From assembly GCF_029544075.1 (NCBI RefSeq), contig NZ_JAJQJH010000002.1, forward strand, positions 186,001-250,000: 64,000 nucleotides of DNA, given 5' to 3'. The position numbers and the translations under genes are program-made. A model generated the notes under the pieces. The model was given only the letters and a program-made list of their open reading frames with translations. It searched no databases and was not told where the DNA came from. Origin of the DNA: Chromohalobacter canadensis. GTDB lineage: Bacteria > Pseudomonadota > Gammaproteobacteria > Pseudomonadales > Halomonadaceae. Positions 38,417 through 45,906 of this stretch are shown one piece after another. Positions within the stretch are counted from its first letter, which is position 1; every line of letters begins with the position of its first letter.

Positions 38417-39379
38417 TCAGTTTGATGACGAATGTGTGACATCGACAAGGGGTGGCAGCCGCAACGTCCGCCTGGCAGTGGCCAGGCGCGATTCAGGCAG
38501 GGGCACGAACCCCTGGCGAGCGACCATGGCCTGGCCCTCGGACGACAACACCAGGTCGAAGAAGGCGCGCTCCAGAGGCGGCAAGGACTCGCCCGGCGCC
38601 AGGTGGACGTAGATATACAAAGGCCGCGTGAGGGGATAACGTCCACTGACGACGTTGTCGTACGTGGGCAGACGCGGCGTGCCCTGGTCATCGCGCAACG
38701 CCAGGACCTTGACCATCGCGGTGGGGTAGCCAAGGCCAGCATAGCCGATCGCCTCGCGCGAACGGCCGACCGCCGCCACCACCGCCGAGGAGCCCGGCAG
38801 TTCATTGACGTCGCGCCGAAAATTACCGCCGCACAAGGCCTCCCGCTTGAACAGGGCATGCGATCCGGAAGCAGTGTTGCGGCCGAAGCGGGCCACCGGC
38901 CGTGAGGCCCAGTCGCCGTCGAGCCCTAGTGCGCCCCAGCGCCGGATAGCGGGCGCTTGATCGCAGAAGCGAGTGTCGGCGAACAGCGCCTCGACCTGCG
39001 CCAATGTCAGCGAGGTCAACGGATTGTCGCGATGCACGAACAGCGTCAGCGCATCCAGTGCCACCGGCACCGCCACCGGCGGATGCCCCTGGCGGGCGAT
39101 GAAGTCGGCGCGTTCGGCCTCGGTCATGGGGCGTGACATGGCACCAATGCGCGTCGCCCCTTCGGCCAGCGCCGGCGGCGCAGTCCCCGAGCCCGAGGCC
39201 TGTACCTGCAAGCGTACCTCGGGATGACGCACGCTGAGCCGTTCGCCCCATTGCGTCATCAAGCCACCCAGCGTATCCGAGCCAACCGAGCCCAGTGTGC
39301 CGCTCAACGGCGCCGCCATCGCCATCATCGGCAACAGCAACGCCCCCAGCGCCATCGCCACGCGATATCGCCAGGTCAC
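38417..39379 (-). CDS. pstS: Phosphate-binding periplasmic protein PstS
   Basis: Periplasmic receptor delivering phosphate to PstCA. I choose the GTG at 39379, giving 320 residues with a clean signal peptide (TWRYRVAMALGALLLPMMAMA, cleaved before APLSG); an earlier GTG at 39457 and an internal ATG are possible. Phosphate-site segments include GSVGSDTLGGLMTQWGE, ASGSGTAPPALAEG and RNTASGSHALFKREAL. First gene of the pst operon. I found no Pho box before it, but one overlaps its last codons, ahead of pstC. Confidence 0.9.
   Translation of the reverse strand: MTWRYRVAMALGALLLPMMAMAAPLSGTLGSVGSDTLGGLMTQWGERLSVRHPEVRLQVQASGSGTAPPALAEGATRIGAMSRPMTEAERADFIARQGHPPVAVPVALDALTLFVHRDNPLTSLTLAQVEALFADTRFCDQAPAIRRWGALGLDGDWASRPVARFGRNTASGSHALFKREALCGGNFRRDVNELPGSSAVVAAVGRSREAIGYAGLGYPTAMVKVLALRDDQGTPRLPTYDNVVSGRYPLTRPLYIYVHLAPGESLPPLERAFFDLVLSSEGQAMVARQGFVPLPESRLATARRTLRLPPLVDVTHSSSN
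38425..38442 (-). promoter_or_regulatory. Pho-box-like site at the pstS/pstC junction
   Basis: On the minus strand ATGTCACACATTCGTCAT contains two 7-base half-sites spaced 11 bases apart, matching the PhoB consensus at about 12 of 14 half-site positions. A third, weaker unit (CTGACGT, 38420-38414) continues the 11-base register. It covers the last codons of pstS and could drive extra pstCAB-phoU transcription. Confidence 0.5.
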
Positions 39380-39619
39380 TGTGGTGCACCGACCTGTTCG
39401 CTTTTTCCTTATCAACGCTCTCGCCCCCGTTGTCACGCCTGCCCCGACGCGATACACCTTGCCGGGCGACTGGTCGTCGAGGCCCAGCGGCGTTTACTAT
39501 GAGACGATCTCAACGGCATGAGATGACCGCAACGGCGAGCCGATACGCTCAACAACGACGCCTCCTAATAACAACGCCCCATAACAACGCTCACAACAAC
39601 AATCGCCAGGACCCACATC

Positions 39620-40024
39620 ATGCATGAACTCGACGATATTCCCACCCCGCAGGGCGAACTCACGCTCAAGCTCGTCACCCGGCGCCAGGACACCAACCTC
39701 TACGGCGATATCCCCGGCGGCTGGCTCATGGCGCAAATGGACCAGGCCGCCGAGCTCGCCGCGGGACGCCTGGCAAGCGGCCGGACAGCGACGGTGGCCA
39801 CCGAGGGCATGGATTTTCTGTGTCCGGTGCGAGTCGGCGCGATGGTCAATATCTTCACCCGCATCAGCGAAGTCGGGCGCAGCTCGATCAAGGTCGATGT
39901 CGAGGTGTGGATCCGCCCACCACACGAGCGCAGTCCCGAGGAGCGCTACAAGGTCACCGAGGCGCGTTTCGTGATGGTGGCACTGGATGACAATGGTCGC
40001 ATCCGTCCCGTTCCCGACGTTTAA
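39620..40024 (+). CDS. YciA-like acyl-CoA thioesterase
   Basis: Hotdog-fold enzyme that hydrolyses acyl-CoA esters. The 134-residue protein matches YciA length (132) and keeps the catalytic pattern DIPGGWLMAQMDQAAELAAGR and the later VGAMVNIFTRISEVGRSSIKVDVEVW. The ATG at 39620 follows CAGGA. Its leader (39548-39602) is strikingly rich in AAC triplets. Its stop codon overlaps that of the converging psiE gene (TTAA). Confidence 0.9.
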   Translation: MHELDDIPTPQGELTLKLVTRRQDTNLYGDIPGGWLMAQMDQAAELAAGRLASGRTATVATEGMDFLCPVRVGAMVNIFTRISEVGRSSIKVDVEVWIRPPHERSPEERYKVTEARFVMVALDDNGRIRPVPDV

Positions 40025-40485
40025 CGCTTCTCGTCGGGATGTTGGCTACCGCGCCGCACCAGCCAATAACTCAGCCCCAAGGCGAGTACCGCAGTGGCCA
40101 ACGCTATGATCATCAAGGGATCGATGGTTTCCATGTCCATGACCATGAACTTGCGGACCAGCGCCATGATCGCGATCAGCACCACGATCTCGACCTGAAT
40201 GAAGCCGCCACGCCCTTCCATGGTGCGCACGATGGAATTGTTGAACTCCATGGCGATCAGCACCGTGAGAATCATGTCGAACACTGCTTGGAAGACGCGG
40301 TAATCGAACGGATCGCGGGTCTGAACGAATAGCAGCTCGATCACGTGCATGATCAGATAATACAGCGCCACCAGCACCACACAGCCGATCGCCACCGTGA
40401 GCACCAGTGACACCAGCCGCTCGAAGCGTTGATAGCCGGAGAGCTGCGACCACTGATCCATCAACTCGGGAAACCATTTCTTCAT
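40021..40485 (-). CDS. psiE: PsiE family phosphate-starvation-inducible membrane protein
   Basis: Inner-membrane protein of 154 residues with four hydrophobic helices (near 25-50, 65-85, 95-112, 122-142). The segment FDMILTVLIAMEFNNSIVRTMEGRGG and the following VEIVVLIAIMALVRKFMVMD are family hallmarks. In E. coli psiE is induced by phosphate starvation through PhoB; its biochemical role is unknown. Here I saw no Pho box in its 64-base upstream gap after uvrD. Confidence 0.9.
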   Translation of the reverse strand: MKKWFPELMDQWSQLSGYQRFERLVSLVLTVAIGCVVLVALYYLIMHVIELLFVQTRDPFDYRVFQAVFDMILTVLIAMEFNNSIVRTMEGRGGFIQVEIVVLIAIMALVRKFMVMDMETIDPLMIIALATAVLALGLSYWLVRRGSQHPDEKR

Positions 40486-40549
40486 CGTTGCTCCTCACTT
40501 TCCTTGTACCCGGCTATTGCTCCGGCCGTACCGCTCGACACGCGTCGCT

Positions 40550-42769
40550 TCATAACGGCGTGAGCTTTGCGAACCCCAGGACCAGCCATTTGTCGCCTTC
40601 GTCCTCGAAACTGACGTGGACACGCGCCCTGGCGCCTTCGCCCTCGGCATTGAGAATGACCCCTTCACCGAAGACCGGATGGCTGACCCGTTGCCCCAGG
40701 CTCAACGAGGGCTGGTCGTCGTCGCTCGATACGCTCTGCTGCTGGGAGAGCCCGCGGTTCGGCCGCGTGGAAACCGGCCGCGAGACCTGGCCACGCAAAC
40801 GCACCTCCTCGAGCAACGACTCGGGCAACTCATGCAAAAAGCGCGACGGCCGCGAGAAGGTTTCCTTGCCATGCAGGCGCCGTATCTCGGCATGCGTCAG
40901 ATACAACTTGCGCATGGCGCGGGTCACCCCGACATAGCACAGCCGCCGTTCTTCCTCGAGACGTCCCGGCTCCTCCAGCGACATCTTATGTGGGAACAAG
41001 CCCTCCTCGACACCGGCGACGAACACCACCGGAAACTCCAGCCCTTTTGCCGAGTGCAGCGTCATCAGTTGCACGCTGTCCTCGAAGTCGTTCGCCTCGT
41101 GATCACCGGCATTGAGCGCCGCCTCCGCCAGGAACGGTTCCAGCGCGGCCGCGCCCTCGCCGATCTCCTGCAGCGAGAAGGGATCGCCCTGGGCGAAATT
41201 GCGCGCGGCATTGATCAGTTCCTCGAGGTTCTCGACACGCGCCTGCCCCTTCTCGCCCTTTTCGTTGCGGTGATGTTCGAGTAGCCCGGTCGTGTGGAGC
41301 ACATGCTCGATCAGCTCATGCAGCGCCATGCCGGCGGTATCGTTGTCGAGACGCTCGATCAGCTCCGAAAATGCCGAGAGCGCACTGGCCGCGCGCCCCT
41401 TTAACAATCCCTCGCTGAGGCTATCGTGCAAGGCTTGCCACAATGAAACTGACTGCGTACGAGCCCGCTCGCGCAGCACTTCCACGGTGCGTGTGCCGAT
41501 GCCGCGCGCCGGCACGTTAATCACGCGCTCCAGCGAGGCATCGTCGTCGCGCGTCAGCGTCAAGCGGAGATACGCCAGGGCGTTTTTGATCTCGAGACGC
41601 TCATAGAAGCGTTGACCACCGTAGATGCGATACGGCACGCCACTGCGAATCAAGGCCTCCTCGAGCACCCGCGACTGGGCGTTGGAGCGATAGAGAATCG
41701 CGATGTCATGCCGCGCGCTGCCCTTGTTCACTTCCTCGTTGAGGGTATCGACAATGAAGCGGGCCTCGTCGAGATCGTTGAAGCCGGCGTAAACCGAGAT
41801 CGGTTCACCATGAACGCCATCTGTCCAAAGCTCCTTGCCCATGCGCCCGGCGTTATGGCTGATCAGCGTGTTTGCGGCCTCGAGAATGGCACTCGTCGAG
41901 CGATAGTTCTGCTCCAGGCGCACCGTAGTGGTCGCGGGGAATTCTTCGGCGAAGCGCCGGATGTTCTCGACCTTGGCCCCACGCCAGCCATAGATCGACT
42001 GATCGTCATCGCCGACCACGGTCATGCCCGCGCGGTCACCGGCGAGCAGCTTGAGCCAAGCATACTGGAGGGTGTTGGTATCCTGGAACTCGTCGACCAG
42101 CAGATGACCGAAGCGCTCGCGATAATGCGCCAGCAACGCCGGATTGTCGCGCAGCAGTTCCAGGCCGCGCAGCAGCAATTCTCCGAAGTCGACCAGACCG
42201 GCGCGTTCGCACGCTAGTTGATAGCGCTCGTAGAGATCGACCATCTGGCCCATATAAGCATCGCCATGGGTCTGGACCTGATGGGCGCGCAGCCCCTCTT
42301 CCTTGCAGCCGCCGATGAAGTATTGCACCTGCTTGGGCGGGAAGCGCTCAGCGTCGATGCGATGGTCCTTGAGCAAGCGCTTGACCAGGCGCAGTTGATC
42401 GTCGCTATCGATGATCTGGAAATGCTGGGGCAGGCGAGCGTCGTGCCAATGGGTGCGTAGCAGGCGGTGCGCGATGGAGTGGAAAGTCCCCACCCACATA
42501 TTGCGTAACGACAGGCCCAGCAACGCCTCAAGGCGCGTACGCATCTCGCGCGCCGCCTTGTTGGTGAAAGTCACGGCGAGAATCGCATAGGGCGATAGCC
42601 CCTCGACCTGCAATAACCAGGCGATACGATGCACCAGGACACGCGTCTTGCCCGAACCGGCGCCGGCCAGTACCAGCAAATTGCCCTGCGGATGGCTCAC
42701 AGCCTCGCGCTGGGCCGTGTTCAGCGAGTCGAGTAGCGGCGAAACGTCGCCCGGCGAAACGTCGTCCAT
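40550..42769 (-). CDS. uvrD: DNA helicase II UvrD
   Basis: 3'-5' superfamily 1 helicase acting in nucleotide-excision and mismatch repair. The 739-residue protein (E. coli 720) has Walker A GAGSGKT at 36-42, motif Ia AVTFTNKAAREMR, motif II LLVDEFQDTN, motif III GDDDQSIYGWRGA, motif IV EQNYRST, motif V LMTLHSAKGLEFPVVF and motif VI LCYVGVTRAMRKL. The end has a UvrD-type Tudor-like region (GQRVSHPVFGEGVI). This distinguishes it from Rep. Confidence 0.97.
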   Translation of the reverse strand: MDDVSPGDVSPLLDSLNTAQREAVSHPQGNLLVLAGAGSGKTRVLVHRIAWLLQVEGLSPYAILAVTFTNKAAREMRTRLEALLGLSLRNMWVGTFHSIAHRLLRTHWHDARLPQHFQIIDSDDQLRLVKRLLKDHRIDAERFPPKQVQYFIGGCKEEGLRAHQVQTHGDAYMGQMVDLYERYQLACERAGLVDFGELLLRGLELLRDNPALLAHYRERFGHLLVDEFQDTNTLQYAWLKLLAGDRAGMTVVGDDDQSIYGWRGAKVENIRRFAEEFPATTTVRLEQNYRSTSAILEAANTLISHNAGRMGKELWTDGVHGEPISVYAGFNDLDEARFIVDTLNEEVNKGSARHDIAILYRSNAQSRVLEEALIRSGVPYRIYGGQRFYERLEIKNALAYLRLTLTRDDDASLERVINVPARGIGTRTVEVLRERARTQSVSLWQALHDSLSEGLLKGRAASALSAFSELIERLDNDTAGMALHELIEHVLHTTGLLEHHRNEKGEKGQARVENLEELINAARNFAQGDPFSLQEIGEGAAALEPFLAEAALNAGDHEANDFEDSVQLMTLHSAKGLEFPVVFVAGVEEGLFPHKMSLEEPGRLEEERRLCYVGVTRAMRKLYLTHAEIRRLHGKETFSRPSRFLHELPESLLEEVRLRGQVSRPVSTRPNRGLSQQQSVSSDDDQPSLSLGQRVSHPVFGEGVILNAEGEGARARVHVSFEDEGDKWLVLGFAKLTPL

Positions 42770-42811
42770 GGATCACGTATCTTGGCGTTGCGAAATGAGC
42801 GACTAGCTTAG

Positions 42812-42844
42812 CATAGCCGGCCCGTGCTTCGGTCGCCGGCTATG
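42812..42844. terminator. Inverted repeat at the end of hexR
   Basis: CATAGCCGGC (42812-42821) pairs perfectly with GCCGGCTATG (42835-42844) around a 13-base loop. It covers the hexR stop codon and precedes uvrD. There is no T-tract on either side, so it may slow or attenuate read-through into uvrD rather than act as a classical terminator. Confidence 0.45.
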
Positions 42845-43706
42845 TCTCGTCTTCCTCGTCGTCGGGATAGCGCAGCGGGACCAGACTTTTCTTCACCGAT
42901 TGGAGTTGCTCTGCCAGCTTGGGCCCACGTGTCTTGGCCACGCCCACGGCGAGCACGTCGACGATCACCAGATGCGCCACGCGCGAGCTCATCGGAGTGT
43001 AGATTTCGGTGTCCTCGTGCACATCGATATAAAGCGGCAGAGTGACTTCGCTTGCCAGCGGTGAATCGCTGGGACATAAGCCGATCACCGTAGCTCCTGT
43101 CTCACGGGCCAAGCGCACGCTGGCCACCAGCGCCCGTGTGCGTCCGGTCTGGGAGATGGCGACCACCACGTCGCGAGGCGTCAGCGTTACCGCCGACATA
43201 TTCTGCATGTGCGGGTCGGAATAAGCCGCAGTGGAAATCTGCAAACGGAAAAACTTGTGCTGAGCATCGAAAGCCACCGCGCCCGAGGCCCCGAAGCCGT
43301 AGAACTCCACACGATTGGCCATGGCCAGGGCGTTGACCGCTTTGCCCAGCGCGGCATGATCGAGCCGATCGCGCACCGAGAGCAGCGTACCCACGGTGGA
43401 GTCGAAAATGTTGTGGGCAAATTCAGCGACGCTGTCACTATCGTTCATCGAGAACTGCGCGAACTGGCTCCCTGTGGCCAGCATCTGCGCCAGTTTGAGC
43501 TTGAAGTCCTGGAAACCGTTGCACCCCAGCGCGCGACAGAAACGCACCACGGTGGGCTCGCTGACCTTGGCCTCGGTGGCCAGGTCGACGATGCGCATGT
43601 GGATAACATCCTCAGGATGGCGAAGCACGAAACGCGCCACCTTCTGCTCGGAGCGTCGAAAGTGCTCCATGCGGCGTCTCATCTCGTCGAACAGGGCACT
43701 GCTCAT
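42840..43706 (-). CDS. hexR: HexR-type RpiR family regulator
   Basis: Sugar-phosphate-responsive repressor of central carbon genes; in Pseudomonas HexR binds KDPG. The 288-residue protein has an N-terminal RpiR helix-turn-helix (VDLATEAKVSEPTVVRFCRALGCNGFQDFK) and a C-terminal SIS domain (RVEFYGFGASGAVAFDAQHKFFRL, VVVAISQTGRTRALVASVRLA). Length and sequence match HexR well. Entner-Doudoroff genes, its usual neighbours, are not here; it sits alone upstream of uvrD. Confidence 0.88.
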   Translation of the reverse strand: MSSALFDEMRRRMEHFRRSEQKVARFVLRHPEDVIHMRIVDLATEAKVSEPTVVRFCRALGCNGFQDFKLKLAQMLATGSQFAQFSMNDSDSVAEFAHNIFDSTVGTLLSVRDRLDHAALGKAVNALAMANRVEFYGFGASGAVAFDAQHKFFRLQISTAAYSDPHMQNMSAVTLTPRDVVVAISQTGRTRALVASVRLARETGATVIGLCPSDSPLASEVTLPLYIDVHEDTEIYTPMSSRVAHLVIVDVLAVGVAKTRGPKLAEQLQSVKKSLVPLRYPDDEEDET

Positions 43707-43809
43707 GATGGCGCGACTCCTTGGCTGACCAGCAACGACGTGAAAAACAGATTCGATTCTAGTATGCCGCAGGCATTGAAGAAGAGAAAAAACGCCCGTT
43801 TCAGCCTCG

Positions 43810-43827
43810 ACGTCACAATTCTGTCAA
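43810..43827 (+). promoter_or_regulatory. Pho-box-like site before the 64-residue gene
   Basis: ACGTCACAATTCTGTCAA holds two half-sites (ACGTCAC and CTGTCAA) spaced 11 bases apart, 11 of 14 half-site positions fitting the PhoB consensus. About ten bases downstream is AGTAAT (43837-43842), overlapping TATAGT at 43834-43839, as a possible -10. A third TGTCAAG lies at 43845-43851. The following gene starts at 43908. Confidence 0.5.
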
Positions 43828-43907
43828 GTGCGTTATAGTAATTATGTCAAGCGGAACGCGGCTAAATGGCAATAAGTCGGTTTGTGAGGACGATTGGGAG
43901 ATTCGAT

Positions 43908-44102
43908 ATGCGCGATGCCGAACATCTTCAATCCTTGAAAAGCGAGCTTCTCGACATCCACATGAGTCTGGAAATGATCGAGCACGAACAACGCAAGAAA
44001 CACGCCGCGACACGCTACCTGCGAGCACGGCGCGGTATTGAGTTGCATCAGGAATTCAAGCGTCTGGAACGCGATATCGTCGATTACGACGACTGGCAAT
44101 AA
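43908..44102 (+). CDS. Small charged protein of unknown function
   Basis: A 64-residue protein from the ATG at 43908, preceded by GGGAG at seven bases; an in-frame ATG at 43866 is less likely. It is rich in Glu, Arg, Leu and His, has no signal or membrane segment and is probably helical (LQSLKSELLDIHMSLEMIEHEQRKK, then a tail ending LERDIVDYDDWQ). It vaguely recalls small PA3496-type envelope-associated proteins of pseudomonads, but I cannot confirm that. A Pho-box-like site lies upstream and two hairpins follow. Confidence 0.7.
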   Translation: MRDAEHLQSLKSELLDIHMSLEMIEHEQRKKHAATRYLRARRGIELHQEFKRLERDIVDYDDWQ

Positions 44103-44103
44103 G

Positions 44104-44149
44104 CAGGAACCCGATGAACGGAGAAGCCTCCTCGTTCATCGGGTTCCTG
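44104..44149. terminator. Perfect 17-bp hairpin after the 64-residue gene
   Basis: CAGGAACCCGATGAACG (44104-44120) pairs perfectly with 44133-44149 around a 12-base loop, starting one base past the stop codon. There is no U-tract after it. It may be a structure-only terminator, a 3'-end stabiliser, or part of a small RNA. Confidence 0.55.
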
Positions 44150-44164
44150 GAAGGGCGTTCCAGA

Positions 44165-44194
44165 CCCGGCGTGGCAATATGCGCCCACGCCGGG
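44165..44194. terminator. Second hairpin between convergent genes
   Basis: CCCGGCGTGG (44165-44174) pairs with CCACGCCGGG (44185-44194) around a 10-base loop, seven bases before the stop of the converging transporter gene. It too lacks a U-tract. Together with the preceding hairpin it fills the gap between the two genes. Confidence 0.55.
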
Positions 44195-44200
44195 TAACGC

Positions 44201-45568
44201 TCAGAGGCTGCTGACGAAGACGATCACCACGCCGATGGGCGCTATGAAACGTACCGCCACACGCCATAGCGCGAAGGCGCCATCGCTCATGTTGAGCTGC
44301 GAGCGCAGTTCGTCGCGCCCCATGAACCAGCCCACGAACAGCACAGTCGCCAAGCCGGTCAGCGGCAGCAGCAGCTTGCTGGTGACATAATCGAGCAAAT
44401 CGAAGATGGTCATGCCGGCGAACTTGTCGAACATGCCCAGTGGCGCAAAATCACCCCAGATGTTGAACGACAGCACTGTGGCCAGCCCCAGGGCCCAGGT
44501 TGCCAACCCCGCGACGATGGTCGAGCCCACGCGCGACAGCGGTGAGCGCTCCTCGATCCATTCCACCAGTGGTTCCAGTAGTGAGATCGCAGAGGTCCAC
44601 GCCGCGAACACCAGCAATACGAAGAACAGCAGGCCGAACAGCCAACCACCGGCCATGTTGCCGAACGCCAGCGGTAGGGTCTGGAAGATCAGGCCTGGAC
44701 CCGCGGCCGCATCCAATCCATTGGCGAACACGATGGGGAAAATGGCCAGTCCGGCAAGCAGGGCAATGACAGTATCCATGACCACGACGATGAGCGCCGA
44801 GCGACCGATGTTGACGTCATCGGAGAGATACGAGCCATACGCCATCATGATGCCCATGCCCAGACTCAGGGTGAAGAAGGCATGCCCCAGCGCGGCGAGA
44901 ATGCCGTCACGGGTGATCTTGGAGAAATCCGGCGTAAACAGGTAAGCCGCCCCTTCGGCGAAAGCACCAGTGGTCGCAGCGTAACCCACGAGCAACACCA
45001 GCAGCACAGCCAGCGCCGGCATCAGGGTCTTCGCCGCACGCTCCAGGCCACCGGCAACGCCACCCACCACGACACCGATCGTCATGATCATGAACAGGCT
45101 ATGCCAGAGCAGCAATTCCACGGGGCTTGCCAGCAGATTGCCGAACAAGGTGCCAACGCTATCGTTATCCAGCCCGCTGAAGGTGTCGACCACCGCCATT
45201 TGAATGTACGCCAGCGCCCAGCCACCGATCACGCTGTAGAAGGAGAGGATCAAATACGCGCCGAGAATCCCGGCCACGCCGATCAACACCCAAGCTCGGC
45301 TGCGCTTGAGGCGCCGCGTGATGTCGCCCATCGTCGAGATAGGATTCTTCTGGCCCAATCGCCCGAGCAACCATTCGGACATCAACATCGGCAAGCCGAC
45401 CAGGAAGATGCAGATCAGATACACCAGAACGAAAGCACCGCCACCGCTTTCGCCGGTCATGTAGGGGAATTTCCAGATATTGCCCAGGCCGACCGACGAA
45501 CCGACGGCGGCCAGCACGAAAGCCATCCGGGAGGACCACTGCGCGTGCGAATGAGACTTGTAAGACAT
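44201..45568 (-). CDS. Sodium-dependent transporter, SNF (NSS) family
   Basis: Na+-driven symporter with LeuT fold, usually carrying amino acids or related amines. From the ATG at 45568 (AGGTGA upstream) it has 455 residues; the longer opening at 45655 adds 29 unlikely ones. Family marks are the TM1 stretch SSRMAFVLAAVGSSVGLGNIWKFPYMTGESGGGAFV and the TM6-type FFTLSLGMGIMMAYGSYL. Eleven or twelve hydrophobic helices are seen. The substrate is unknown; a role in osmolyte or amino-acid uptake is only a guess. Confidence 0.93.
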   Translation of the reverse strand: MSYKSHSHAQWSSRMAFVLAAVGSSVGLGNIWKFPYMTGESGGGAFVLVYLICIFLVGLPMLMSEWLLGRLGQKNPISTMGDITRRLKRSRAWVLIGVAGILGAYLILSFYSVIGGWALAYIQMAVVDTFSGLDNDSVGTLFGNLLASPVELLLWHSLFMIMTIGVVVGGVAGGLERAAKTLMPALAVLLVLLVGYAATTGAFAEGAAYLFTPDFSKITRDGILAALGHAFFTLSLGMGIMMAYGSYLSDDVNIGRSALIVVVMDTVIALLAGLAIFPIVFANGLDAAAGPGLIFQTLPLAFGNMAGGWLFGLLFFVLLVFAAWTSAISLLEPLVEWIEERSPLSRVGSTIVAGLATWALGLATVLSFNIWGDFAPLGMFDKFAGMTIFDLLDYVTSKLLLPLTGLATVLFVGWFMGRDELRSQLNMSDGAFALWRVAVRFIAPIGVVIVFVSSL

Positions 45569-45906
45569 TGCTTCACCTGAGTTGCGTGGCGCCATCAAGC
45601 ATGTAAATGACGGCGTTGTATTGTTGTTGCCACGTCCCCTGGGCATGGATTGCACACCGCGACATGGAGCATGACAGGTCCTTGCGAGCGCTGGGATCTA
45701 GCCACCGATCAGCAAGGAGACCGCACCGCTCGCAGCGATGTCAGTCACCGTATGAGTGTCGATAAACACCGGTTGAGGAGACGACTGTCCTCGACGTCGT
45801 CCACAGAGAAGCGCCATTTTAGCGACAAGTTTTAGCCAAAACCATTCGCGTTATAGCGTCAAGCCATCAACACCGAGTCATACGACGCCATGGCGTTATC
45901 ACTGCG
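45569..45906. other. 338-base intergenic region with inverted repeat
   Basis: No gene is evident between the SNF transporter and the DUF72 gene. TGCGAGCG (45683-45690) and CGCTCGCA (45727-45734) can form an outer stem around further short complementary pieces, possibly a structured leader of the transporter mRNA. Two copies of TTTTAGC flank GACAAG at about 45815-45835. I could not settle on a promoter. Confidence 0.4.

Noticed and set aside
39380-39619. Pho box directly upstream of pstS
   Set aside because: Only isolated TGTCA-like pieces in the wrong orientation or spacing; no 11-base register.
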